A stretch of 39,793 nt of DNA, taken from assembly GCA_002839535.1 (NCBI GenBank), contig PGYF01000013.1, positions 5,176 through 44,968 of the forward strand. The letters run 5' to 3'. Shown piece by piece: positions 14,593 through 22,373 of this stretch (positions are counted from its first letter, which is position 1; the number at the start of each line of letters is the position of its first letter). The notes beneath the pieces are model-generated. The model saw only the letters and a list, made by a program, of their open reading frames with translations. It was not told where the DNA came from and made no database searches. The DNA comes from Nitrospira bacterium HGW-Nitrospira-1 (GTDB taxonomy: Bacteria; Nitrospirota; Thermodesulfovibrionia; Thermodesulfovibrionales; UBA6898). A program made the position numbers and the translations under genes.

Positions 14593-14724
14593 ATGCCGAA
14601 ATCAAAATACGATAATTATACAAAAGAGCAGTTGGTGGAGAAGATAAAACAGCTTGAAAAGCATCGCTATGGATTAGTCTGGGAGGACAAGCAGGAAGAC
14701 TTGAAGAATAAGGAAATCAAATGA
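14593..14724 (+). CDS. Small protein (43 aa) preceding the methyltransferase gene
   Basis: Frame reads MPKSKYDNYTKEQLVEKIKQ, then LEKHRYGLVWEDKQEDLKNK and EIK. It is a charged coiled-coil-like helix ending in YGLVWED, a motif I associate with the N-terminal leader of some DNA methyltransferase polypeptides. Here it is a separate reading frame whose stop overlaps the hsdM ATG (ATGA). It may be a detached leader domain of the restriction-modification enzyme or a small regulator. It starts at ATG 14593, two bases after the DUF7689-like gene. Confidence 0.55.
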   Translation: MPKSKYDNYTKEQLVEKIKQLEKHRYGLVWEDKQEDLKNKEIK

Positions 14725-16823
14725 CACAAGAAGACATCATCCAAACGATTCTCAAAGACAGTAATTATCATCTTTCTCTCTTTTCCGATGATGAGATTGC
14801 TGCCCTGAGCAATAAAATTAATATCAAGGAATCAAAGAGCAGGAAAATGCCCTTTGTCGTCTGCATTATTCGTGGCAAAGACATCCCGTTGAAGCCAGAA
14901 GAAGTTGTCCGTCAGCTTTATGCAGCAAGACTGATCGAGCAATACGGCTACCCCAAAAAACGGCTTGCTTTTGAATATCCGGTCAATTTCGGGAGGGAGA
15001 AGAAAAGCGCTGATATAGTGGTATTTGATAAAGACAGACCTGATACGCCATACATTATCGTTGAGTTGAAAAAGCCGAAACTCAAAGACGGCAAAGACCA
15101 GCTCCGTTCATATCGCAATGCGACCGGCGCGCCGATGAGTGTCTGGACCAATGGCGAGAAGATTTCTCATTACCACCGCAAAGACCCTAACTATTTTGAA
15201 GACATCACCGACATCCCCAAGGCAAGCCAGAGCATTAAGGACATACTCAGTGAACGGTTTACCCTGAAGGACCTTATCATTAAGGATAAACTCGCCAACG
15301 AGCGTAAGTCCCTGAAAGATATTATTCTTGAAATGGAAGACGAAGTGCTTGCCAACGCTGGCGTAGATGTCTTTGAAGAGGTCTTTAAGCTCATATTTAC
15401 CAAGCTTTATGATGAATTTCTGAGTCAGAAAGATAAAGACATAATCAACTATTTTACAAAACAGGTTACTCAAACCGCAGTGGGAGAACCGGTTGCAACC
15501 TATGGCAATAAGCCCGGATATTTTGATGGTTCCGATTATGACGCGCTAAATGCCGCCGTAAGCGGCATTGATGATGAGGGCTTCAGAGTTATGGAGTTCA
15601 GAAACTCCGGCCAGACTGATACGGAACTGAAAAACAAGATTCAAGGTTTGTTCGATCAGGCAAAAAGCCAGTGGCCGGGTGTTTTTGCGGACGGGTCTGT
15701 TTTTGAGCTATCGGACAGCCATTTGGCCATCTGTATTGCGAGCTTGCAGGATGTAAAGCTGTTCAACTCCAATTTATTGGTGGTGGATGAAGCCTTTGAA
15801 TATCTGGTGAATAAATCTGCCAAAGGAGAAAAGGGGCAATACTTCACGCCGCGTCATATTATAGATATGTGCGTGAAGATGCTCAATCCTAAGGCTGGAG
15901 AGTATATGATTGACACGGCTTCAGGCAGTTGCGGGTTTCCTGTGCATACCATTTTTCAGATTACGGGACATCTGTTTACAAACGCCGAAATCTCTGAGAA
16001 AGACAAGGAGTATGTCTTAAAAGTCTTCGGCATAGACTTTGACGAAAAGACCGTGCGCGTGGCCCGCACTCTGAATCTTATTGCCGGTGACGGCGAAACC
16101 AATGTGCTGCATTTAAACGCTCTGGACTATGAACGATGGGACGACAAGACGGAGAACGATAAAAAATGGATTAAGACCTATGGCAAGGGATTTGAACGAC
16201 TGGAAAAGCTCCGGGCCGAAAAGGGCGAAAATAAATACTTCAATTTTGATATTCTGATGGCCAATCCGCCTTTTGCCGGAGACATTAAAGAGAACCGCAT
16301 CCTGCATCAGTACGAACTGGGATTTAATGCCAACAATAAAGCGCAATCCAAAGTCGGACGGGACATTCTATTTATCGAGCGCAACCTGGACTTTCTCAAA
16401 CCCGGCGGGCGCATGGCAATAGTCCTGCCTCAAGGCCGCTTCAATAACACTTCGGATAAACCTATTCGGGAATTTATCGCCCAACATGGGCGGATACTGG
16501 CTGTTGTAGGTTTGCACGGCAACACCTTCAAGCCACATACAGGCACCAAGACCAGTGTTTTGTTTATACAGAAATGGGACGATAAACTTTGCCCTAAAGT
16601 AGAGGACTATCCCATCTTCTTTGCAGTGAGTGAAAAAGGCGGCAAGGACAACTCCGGCGACTATGTCTATGTAAAAAATGGCACAGGGCAAGACAAGCTG
16701 GATAAAAACGGCCACCTCATCGTTGACCATGACTTGCATAATCATAATGGAGAATTGTCTGACGGCATTGCCGAGGCCTTTATAAAGTTTGCCAAAAAGG
16801 AAAAGCTGTCGTTTTGGAAATAA
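14721..16823 (+). CDS. Fused restriction nuclease-methyltransferase (HsdR_N + N6-adenine methylase)
   Basis: 700 residues with two recognisable modules. Residues about 40-170 are an HsdR N-terminal-type PD-(D/E)xK nuclease: ADIVVFD (Asp98) and IIVELKKPK (Glu115-x-Lys117). Residues about 330-690 are a gamma-type N6-adenine methylase of the HsdM family: GEKGQYFTPRHIIDMCV, SAM site DTASGSCGFP near 397-406, and catalytic NPPF near 514-517. A nuclease and methyltransferase in one chain, plus a separate specificity gene, is the BcgI-like (type IIB) plan and explains why no hsdR is present. The start overlaps the preceding 43-codon gene. It is followed 3 bases later by a RhuM-Fic gene. Confidence 0.9.
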   Translation: MTQEDIIQTILKDSNYHLSLFSDDEIAALSNKINIKESKSRKMPFVVCIIRGKDIPLKPEEVVRQLYAARLIEQYGYPKKRLAFEYPVNFGREKKSADIVVFDKDRPDTPYIIVELKKPKLKDGKDQLRSYRNATGAPMSVWTNGEKISHYHRKDPNYFEDITDIPKASQSIKDILSERFTLKDLIIKDKLANERKSLKDIILEMEDEVLANAGVDVFEEVFKLIFTKLYDEFLSQKDKDIINYFTKQVTQTAVGEPVATYGNKPGYFDGSDYDALNAAVSGIDDEGFRVMEFRNSGQTDTELKNKIQGLFDQAKSQWPGVFADGSVFELSDSHLAICIASLQDVKLFNSNLLVVDEAFEYLVNKSAKGEKGQYFTPRHIIDMCVKMLNPKAGEYMIDTASGSCGFPVHTIFQITGHLFTNAEISEKDKEYVLKVFGIDFDEKTVRVARTLNLIAGDGETNVLHLNALDYERWDDKTENDKKWIKTYGKGFERLEKLRAEKGENKYFNFDILMANPPFAGDIKENRILHQYELGFNANNKAQSKVGRDILFIERNLDFLKPGGRMAIVLPQGRFNNTSDKPIREFIAQHGRILAVVGLHGNTFKPHTGTKTSVLFIQKWDDKLCPKVEDYPIFFAVSEKGGKDNSGDYVYVKNGTGQDKLDKNGHLIVDHDLHNHNGELSDGIAEAFIKFAKKEKLSFWK

Positions 16824-16826
16824 ATT

Positions 16827-17825
16827 ATGAAAAAAGATATTCTGCAAAAAGGCGAAATAATAATTTATAGGACCTCAAAAAATGAGGTAGAGTTGGAAGT
16901 CAAACTGGAGGAAGAAACTGTTTGGCTTTCTTTAGATCAAATGGCTGTCTTGTTTAAAAGAGATAAATCTGTTATTTCGCGCCATATCAAAAATATTTTT
17001 AACGAAAAGGAATTAGAGCAAAAATCAGTTATTGCAAATTTTGCAACAACTGCCGCAGATGGAAAGGTTTATCAAGTGAATTACTATAATCTGGATGTCG
17101 TTATTTCCGTGGGCTATAGGGTTAAATCACAAAATGGAGTAAAGTTTCGCATTTGGGCGAGCAATGTTTTGAAGCAATACCTCATTAAAGGCTATGCCAT
17201 AAACAGTAAAAAGCTTTTGGAAGCACAAAGTAAATTTAATGAACTTCAGGAGGCGGTTTTATTTCTACAAAAGCAGTCGCAAAAAGAACTCCTGAAAGGT
17301 CAGGAAACTGAAATTATAAACTTGCTTGCAGATTATTCCAAGACCTTGTCGCTTCTTGAACAATATGACAAGGGGAAACTTCAGGCGCAAAAAGGGAAGA
17401 AGACCGCATTTGTTTTGCAATATAAGGACTGCATCAAAATAATTGCAGAGCTAAAAAAAGAACTGACTGCCAAAAAAGAAGCAGGAGATCTGTTTGGCGT
17501 GGAAAGAGGCGGCGGTTTTACCGGCGTCGTCAAAGGGCTGTATCAAACATTTGATAGAAAAGAACTGTATCCGACTATTGAAGCCAAAGCATCGCATTTG
17601 CTGTATCTGACTATTAAAGATCATCCTTTTACTGACGGCAATAAAAGAGTTGCCTCATTTTTGTTTGTCTTTTTTTTGGACAGATCAAATTATCTCTTTA
17701 AAAAATCAGGCGAGAGAAAAATCAATGACAACGCTTTGACAGCGCTGGCTTTGCTGGTTGCCGAAAGCGACCCGAAAGATAAAGATGTAATGATTAAGAT
17801 TATCAAAAATTTAATCTCTGAATAA
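16827..17825 (+). CDS. RhuM-Fic/Doc fusion protein
   Basis: 332 residues. N-terminal about 1-130 is the RhuM-type region (VWLSLDQMAVLFKRDKSVISRHI, with RVKSQNGVKFRIWAS). A coiled-coil linker (about 130-200) follows. The C-terminal domain carries the Fic/Doc active-site loop HPFTDGNKRVASFLF near residue 266. The loop has NKR rather than the AMP-transferring Fic form GNGR, so it is closer to Doc, which phosphorylates its target; the actual chemistry is uncertain. Genes of this type are often found between hsdM and hsdS, as here. No antitoxin is obvious beside it. There is no clear ribosome site, so it probably depends on reinitiation after hsdM. Confidence 0.87.
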   Translation: MKKDILQKGEIIIYRTSKNEVELEVKLEEETVWLSLDQMAVLFKRDKSVISRHIKNIFNEKELEQKSVIANFATTAADGKVYQVNYYNLDVVISVGYRVKSQNGVKFRIWASNVLKQYLIKGYAINSKKLLEAQSKFNELQEAVLFLQKQSQKELLKGQETEIINLLADYSKTLSLLEQYDKGKLQAQKGKKTAFVLQYKDCIKIIAELKKELTAKKEAGDLFGVERGGGFTGVVKGLYQTFDRKELYPTIEAKASHLLYLTIKDHPFTDGNKRVASFLFVFFLDRSNYLFKKSGERKINDNALTALALLVAESDPKDKDVMIKIIKNLISE

Positions 17826-17831
17826 ATAACT

Positions 17832-18452
17832 ATGCAATATTCAATTGTAAATTGGAAAGACCATGAGCCAACTTCTTTACGGCTTGATGCTGAATATTAC
17901 CGACCTATATTTTTACAGACGGAAAGGCAAATAAAGAGCAAGGAATGGGATTATCTGGAGAATTTATCTGAATCCATAAAAAGCTTTGGTGCATATTCAC
18001 TTTGTAATCAATTTGAATATATAGAAAAAGGTATTCCATTTCTAAGATGTAAAGACATTAAATCCGGGCGTATCGACTTTTCTGATGTTCTTTACATTAG
18101 TCACGATGCAAACAAGCTTTTATGCAAATCAGAAGTAAAGCCAAAAACTGTTCTTTTCACGATGTCGGGAACAGTCGGAAATTCTGCTATTGCAACAGAA
18201 GAGATTAAATATCCTATTAACTCAAATCAGGATATTGCAAAGATAGTCACGAATAGACAATTGAATCCATACTATTTCTCAGTATTCTTACAATCAAGCT
18301 ATGGCGAAAAGCAAGTTTCCAGATTGCCTGTTGGAAGCGTGCAGCAACATGTTTTTTTGTGGCAACTTGAGAAACTTATTGTTCCTAATGAAGACGCAGC
18401 TAATAAATGGCTGCAAACGCAAACAAAAGAGGCTGTTTCCTGTTGTCGATGA
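17832..18452 (+). CDS. hsdS: Restriction-modification specificity subunit, half length
   Basis: 206 residues with a single target-recognition domain. The start (EPTSLRLDAEYYRP) and the domain end (PVGSVQQHVFLWQLEKLIVP) are typical of S proteins. A standard S subunit has two such domains and about 400 residues; here the frame ends soon after the first with a non-homologous tail (QTQTKEAVSCCR). Either the 3' half was deleted at the island edge, or this is a half-S that would work as a dimer recognising a symmetric site. It starts 6 bases after the RhuM-Fic gene without a good Shine-Dalgarno. Confidence 0.82.
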   Translation: MQYSIVNWKDHEPTSLRLDAEYYRPIFLQTERQIKSKEWDYLENLSESIKSFGAYSLCNQFEYIEKGIPFLRCKDIKSGRIDFSDVLYISHDANKLLCKSEVKPKTVLFTMSGTVGNSAIATEEIKYPINSNQDIAKIVTNRQLNPYYFSVFLQSSYGEKQVSRLPVGSVQQHVFLWQLEKLIVPNEDAANKWLQTQTKEAVSCCR

Positions 18453-18524
18453 ATAGGATTAGACATGACAATCTGATATTTGATGAGGCATTCTTGATAG
18501 GGTTGTTAGAAGGAGAACTAATAT

Positions 18525-18872
18525 ATGCCGCTTCCACTTTTAATAAAAACACTTACTGAAAAAAAGTTAAAAAAATATTGTGAGAATAAAATTCCGTCGC
18601 ATGTCAGGGATAAAATAACACTTTCATTTAAGTTCAGAGGAAACAGCGTTACCATATTTGAAAACAGGGCGCCATGGCATCCGGACATAAAAGAATGGTC
18701 TTCCATGCCAATAGCCCAAATGAGATATGATGGTAAAACTGGCAAATGGAATCTCTACTGTGCTGACAGAAACGATAGATGGCACGAATATTACGACGTT
18801 GAGCCGACAAAAAATATTGATGTCATCTTAAAAGAAATCGAGGACGACCCTACAGGGATTTTCTGGGGATAA
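18525..18872 (+). CDS. DUF3024 family protein
   Basis: 115 residues. Family pattern: IPSHVRDKITLSFKFRGNSV near the N-terminus, FENRAPWHPDIKEWSS, AQMRYDGKTGKWNLYCADRN, and the ending DDPTGIFWG. DUF3024 proteins are small soluble proteins of unknown function, often near restriction-modification or toxin genes. ATG 18525 follows AGAAGGAGAAC. It ends 3 bases before mqnD and is the last island gene. Confidence 0.8.
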   Translation: MPLPLLIKTLTEKKLKKYCENKIPSHVRDKITLSFKFRGNSVTIFENRAPWHPDIKEWSSMPIAQMRYDGKTGKWNLYCADRNDRWHEYYDVEPTKNIDVILKEIEDDPTGIFWG

Positions 18873-18875
18873 TCT

Positions 18876-19619
18876 ATGCCTGCTAAGACTTTGACTCTCG
18901 GATACTCACCCTGTCCAAACGACACCTTTATTTTTTATGCGCTTGCGCATGGGAAGATCAATGCAGGCGATCTGCGTTTCAGGGAGATACTTGAGGATGT
19001 GGAGACCTTAAACCGGATGGCCCGACGTGCAGAGCTTGATATTACGAAGATATCATTCCACGCCTACGGGCATCTGAGGGAGACCTATTGCCTGCTTAGG
19101 TCAGGCGCCGCGATCGGGAAGGGCTGCGGTCCGCTCGTTGTCTCAAAAAAATATCAGCAGATGAATGACCTGCGAGGCAAAAAAATTGCAATCCCCGGAC
19201 AGCTTACAACCGCATTCCTTCTCCTTCAGCTTTTCGATCCGCTTTTTAAAGGAAATGTGATCGTAATGCCTTTTCATCGTATTATCAATGCGGTCAGAAA
19301 TGATGAGGCTGATGCAGGGCTGATCATCCATGAAAGCCGTTTCACATATCAGGATGCAGGTCTGAATCAGGTCGTGGATCTCGGCGAGTGGTGGGAAAGG
19401 GAAACAGGGCTGCCGATCCCCCTTGGCGGCATTATTGCAAAAAGGGAATTGGGAGAAGCCATGATAAAGGAGATAGACAGGGGCGTCAGAAAAAGCCTTG
19501 AGTATGCCTTTGAGCACAAGGCTGAGCCGAAATCATATATCAAAAAACATTCCCAGGAAATCGAGGACAGCGTTATAGAGCAGCATATCGGCCTTTATGT
19601 TCTGAAGAGAAAGGGATAA
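18876..19619 (+). CDS. mqnD: 1,4-dihydroxy-6-naphthoate synthase
   Basis: Converts cyclic dehypoxanthine futalosine to 1,4-dihydroxy-6-naphthoate in the futalosine route to menaquinone. The periplasmic-binding-protein-like fold has the typical start LTLGYSPCPNDTFIFYAL, then LDITKISFHAYGHL, GCGPLVVSKK, and ADAGLIIHESRFTY. The 247 residues are slightly shorter than most MqnD. The ATG is 3 bases after the DUF3024 stop, with GGGGAT upstream inside that gene. Its transcription is now likely coupled to the accessory island, since no separate promoter space exists. Confidence 0.93.
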   Translation: MPAKTLTLGYSPCPNDTFIFYALAHGKINAGDLRFREILEDVETLNRMARRAELDITKISFHAYGHLRETYCLLRSGAAIGKGCGPLVVSKKYQQMNDLRGKKIAIPGQLTTAFLLLQLFDPLFKGNVIVMPFHRIINAVRNDEADAGLIIHESRFTYQDAGLNQVVDLGEWWERETGLPIPLGGIIAKRELGEAMIKEIDRGVRKSLEYAFEHKAEPKSYIKKHSQEIEDSVIEQHIGLYVLKRKG

Positions 19620-19665
19620 TCGAAAGGTCTTCGAGGCCTCTTTGTGTGTGGTCCACCGGATTGCT

Positions 19666-19695
19666 TTGAAGAGATTGCAGTAGAGGATGTATAAT
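19666..19695 (+). promoter_or_regulatory. Sigma-70-type promoter upstream of the membrane protein gene
   Basis: TTGAAG (19666-19671), an 18-base spacer, and a perfect TATAAT (19690-19695), 29 bases before the ATG at 19725. A predicted start near 19702 leaves a short leader containing the AAGGAGAG ribosome site. Confidence 0.6.
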
Positions 19696-19724
19696 ACCTT
19701 AGGTTTGCTTGCAAAGGAGAGAAG

Positions 19725-20768
19725 ATGACATATACTGACGCTGTAAAAAGCGGATTCAGGCTGATTAACAGGAATTGGCAGTTGGTTGCTGTTCAGGCGG
19801 TTATGATGATTGCCAACTGTATCGGATTTTTTATTGTTGTGGGAATACCGCTTGCTATCGCATTTATCATTTTCGGACTTGACCTGACCGGTCTTGCGGA
19901 GACACGGGATATTATGGGGCTATTGAGAGACCCTTCTGCATTGCTTTCGAAATATATGGGGCTTGCGCTGATTGTTGTCGCCAGTTTTCTCCTATACCTC
20001 GTCATAGTTACGACTGCGGGGCTCTTTGTCTTTTCAGGTTCAATAGGCGTTATCGGCAGCGTGGTGATTGATCCATCCCTGAAGTTCAGCCTAAAGCTCT
20101 TTTTTGCAGAGGCAAAAAGGACCTTTTTCCCCCTGATGAGGTTTTCCCTGCTTATGGGTCTTGTCTTTATAGCAATAGTTTTTCTCCTCGGCCTCTTTGG
20201 CGGCGGAGTTGCAGCGCTTGTTCAGAGCGCCAAAAGCCAGGACTCGACCCTTGCATTGTTTCTTGGGATTTTTTTCTCCCTGGCGCTTGCGCTGATTGCG
20301 ATAAGTTTAATCCTGGCTGCGATCGCTGTTACTGTTTACGGCATAGCAATTCTTTTCTTTAAAACTGAAGGAGCGGCAAGGTCATTCAGGGATGCGGTCA
20401 GGTTTTTATGGAACAGACAATCTGCTTTCTGGCTCTATGTCATGCTCTTCTTTGCCTATCTTGCCGCAAGTTTTCTCATTATGCTTCTCACCTATCCGTT
20501 CATCCTTATCCCTGTTATTGGGACGATCATTTCATTCCCATTACAGTTAGCGTCCAGTTATATCGGTCTGTCAATTCTTGCCGCAATATTCATTTACTAC
20601 TACGAAGCAGAAATCAGAAAGACAGAGATTCCTGCTGAAAGTATAGAGCCGTCTGATTCTGTTAAGGCTACAGAGAAAAGTTCCACTGCGACTGAAGATA
20701 TTTCTGATGCAGGAGTTCCTCCGCAAGAAGATCTTCCTCCTGCGAAGGGGCCGACAGAAGAAGCCTGA
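19725..20768 (+). CDS. Polytopic membrane protein of unknown function
   Basis: 347 residues with about six strongly hydrophobic segments. The first lies near 22-50 after the amphipathic start YTDAVKSGFRLINRNWQLV, and later pairs are near 85-115, 135-160, 185-215, 240-270 and 275-295. The loops between are short. The 'RNWQLV...SLKLFFAEAKRTFFPLMRF' pattern resembles YciC/DUF975-like integral membrane proteins that have repeated glycerophosphoryl-diester-type membrane modules, but I cannot assign a family. The C-terminal 50 residues are a hydrophilic acidic tail rich in Ser/Thr/Pro/Glu. The last 101 bases overlap lipM on the opposite strand. Confidence 0.75.
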   Translation: MTYTDAVKSGFRLINRNWQLVAVQAVMMIANCIGFFIVVGIPLAIAFIIFGLDLTGLAETRDIMGLLRDPSALLSKYMGLALIVVASFLLYLVIVTTAGLFVFSGSIGVIGSVVIDPSLKFSLKLFFAEAKRTFFPLMRFSLLMGLVFIAIVFLLGLFGGGVAALVQSAKSQDSTLALFLGIFFSLALALIAISLILAAIAVTVYGIAILFFKTEGAARSFRDAVRFLWNRQSAFWLYVMLFFAYLAASFLIMLLTYPFILIPVIGTIISFPLQLASSYIGLSILAAIFIYYYEAEIRKTEIPAESIEPSDSVKATEKSSTATEDISDAGVPPQEDLPPAKGPTEEA

Positions 20769-21462
20769 TACCAAAGGCCTCCTCAAAAGATGAGGCAACG
20801 GCTTTTTTGAACGCATCATCATCAAGCAAGGGCAGGACGTCTTTGAGCGCCTTCATGCAGTCTCTGAGAGATGCTGTTTTTTCTGCTCCAAATATCCCTT
20901 GCAGCTTTTCTTTATGATAGAAATAGGGAATGGAGCCCTGCTGGAGCAGGCCGTTACTCCATCGCTTCTGGGCTGAGCCCATGAGTTTTTTGTTATCCAG
21001 GAGTATCTCTCCAAAGGAACTCGACTGGAAGCATAAGGGACTTCTCATGAGCGTCCTGCCTTTTTCCATCTCCTTTTTTGGTTCAGCCATGACGTTGATT
21101 TTTTTAAATGCGATCAAAAAGGCCGTACTTATCCTTTTGTAGCTGTCGAGTAGGCCGTATGAAAATGGCTTTCTGTCTGTTCTTGCGGAAAAGCTGTAGG
21201 TCAATTCATCACTGTGGAGCACAGCCCTTCCGCCTGTCGGTCTCCTAACCACAGGGATATCCTGGGACTGACAGTATTCAATATTAATATCCGACGCCTT
21301 CTGAAAACAACCGAGAGTCAGAGAAGGACTGTCCCAACTATAGAGACGCAATGTTGCAGCCGCCCCGCCTTTTCTGACCTCTATTGCGATGGCTTCGTCA
21401 AGCGCCATATTATAAAAGGCGTCACAGGGGCCGGAGTCTATCAACCGCCATTCTTCATTCAT
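20668..21462 (-). CDS. lipM: Octanoyltransferase LipM / lipoate-protein ligase family
   Basis: 264 residues of the BPL/LplA/LipB superfamily. RRPTGGRAVLHSDELTYS (about 73-90) is the lipoyl/octanoyl-binding motif and KKLMGSAQKR carries the conserved lysine (near 158-159). Cys144 in SPLCFQSSS is at the position of the LipM catalytic cysteine; LplA ligases lack it. So octanoyl transfer from acyl-ACP to lipoyl-domain proteins is more likely than lipoate ligation. The usual QHGSI is QQGSI here. It is the last gene of the lysA-dapF-dapA-lipM run, 26 bases after dapA, and its 3' end overlaps the membrane gene antiparallel. Confidence 0.85.
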   Translation of the reverse strand: MNEEWRLIDSGPCDAFYNMALDEAIAIEVRKGGAAATLRLYSWDSPSLTLGCFQKASDINIEYCQSQDIPVVRRPTGGRAVLHSDELTYSFSARTDRKPFSYGLLDSYKRISTAFLIAFKKINVMAEPKKEMEKGRTLMRSPLCFQSSSFGEILLDNKKLMGSAQKRWSNGLLQQGSIPYFYHKEKLQGIFGAEKTASLRDCMKALKDVLPLLDDDAFKKAVASSFEEAFGIRLLLSAPSQEEDLLAEELLHQKYLQSQWNFSL

Positions 21463-21488
21463 AAAAAACTATAAATCGGGTAAGGGGA

Positions 21489-22361
21489 TTAAATCAGATT
21501 CATATCCTTCAACGCCTTCTTCAGCTTGTCCCTGTTTGCAGCGGCCATCTCACAGAGAGGGAGCCTGAATTCTTCCCTGATTTTGCCCATGAGCGCAAGG
21601 GCTGTCTTGACCGGTATGGGGTTTGTCTCGATGAACATCGCCGCATTCAGGGGTTCGAGTTGAAAATGTATCTTTCTTGCCTCATCAAACCTTCCCTTTT
21701 CCCATAATGCACACATCCGGGATACAAGCTTCGGCGCCACATTCGCAGATACGGAGATTGTGCCTTTCCCACCAAGCGCCATGAGCGGGAGTGTGGTAAA
21801 GTCATCGCCCGAAAGAACGGTAATCTTGTTGCCGCAAAGCCTGATCACCTCGCTCGCCTGCTTCATATCACCGGTAGCCTCTTTTATGGCAACGATATTT
21901 TTAATCTCTGCCAGCCGCGCCACAGTCGCAGGCAGTATATTTACAGCAGTCCTGCCGGGCACATTATAAAGGACGATAGGCATTTTCACTGCCTCGGCAA
22001 CGGCCTTATAATGCCTGTAAAGCCCTTCCTGTGTCGGCTTGTTATAATAAGGGGCAACAACAAGAGCCCCGTCAGCCCCTGATTTCTTTGCCTCTTTTGT
22101 GATCATGATTGTCTCGTCAGTCGCATTTGCCCCAGTGCCTGCGATTACAGGGACTCTTTTATTTACGGCCTCGACCGTAAACCTGATGACCCGGTGATGC
22201 TCTTCATAATCGAGCGTTGCGGATTCTCCTGTTGTGCCGCAGGGGACAATAGCATTCGTGCCCTGTTTTATATGCCATTCAATAAGATCGCCAAGGGCCT
22301 TCTCATCTACCTTGCCATTCCTGAACGGTGTGACTATTGCTACTATCGAACCTTTAAACAT
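21489..22361 (-). CDS. dapA: 4-hydroxy-tetrahydrodipicolinate synthase
   Basis: Condenses pyruvate with aspartate semialdehyde, the entry step to the DAP/lysine pathway. The TIM-barrel family markers are complete: VTPF at the start, GTTGES (about 42-47), Tyr132 in LYNVPGRT, and the Schiff-base Lys160 in IKEATGD. Length is 290, normal. ATG 22361 follows AGGAGGAGAT. It sits 12 bases after dapF and is co-directional with lysA and lipM. Confidence 0.97.
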   Translation of the reverse strand: MFKGSIVAIVTPFRNGKVDEKALGDLIEWHIKQGTNAIVPCGTTGESATLDYEEHHRVIRFTVEAVNKRVPVIAGTGANATDETIMITKEAKKSGADGALVVAPYYNKPTQEGLYRHYKAVAEAVKMPIVLYNVPGRTAVNILPATVARLAEIKNIVAIKEATGDMKQASEVIRLCGNKITVLSGDDFTTLPLMALGGKGTISVSANVAPKLVSRMCALWEKGRFDEARKIHFQLEPLNAAMFIETNPIPVKTALALMGKIREEFRLPLCEMAAANRDKLKKALKDMNLI

Positions 22362-22373
22362 ATCTCCTCCTCA

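Noticed and set aside
18449..18559. 36-codon frame (starts MNRIRHDNLIFDEAF) overlapping the hsdS stop and the DUF3024 start
   Set aside because: No ribosome site of its own, no recognised motif, and over a quarter of it is out of frame within the DUF3024 gene. It could be debris from the missing second half of hsdS.
19626..19643. Terminator after mqnD
   Set aside because: GGTCT-TCG-AGGCC followed by TCTTT has only a 5-bp stem with a G-T pair and a 3-base loop. Not convincing.
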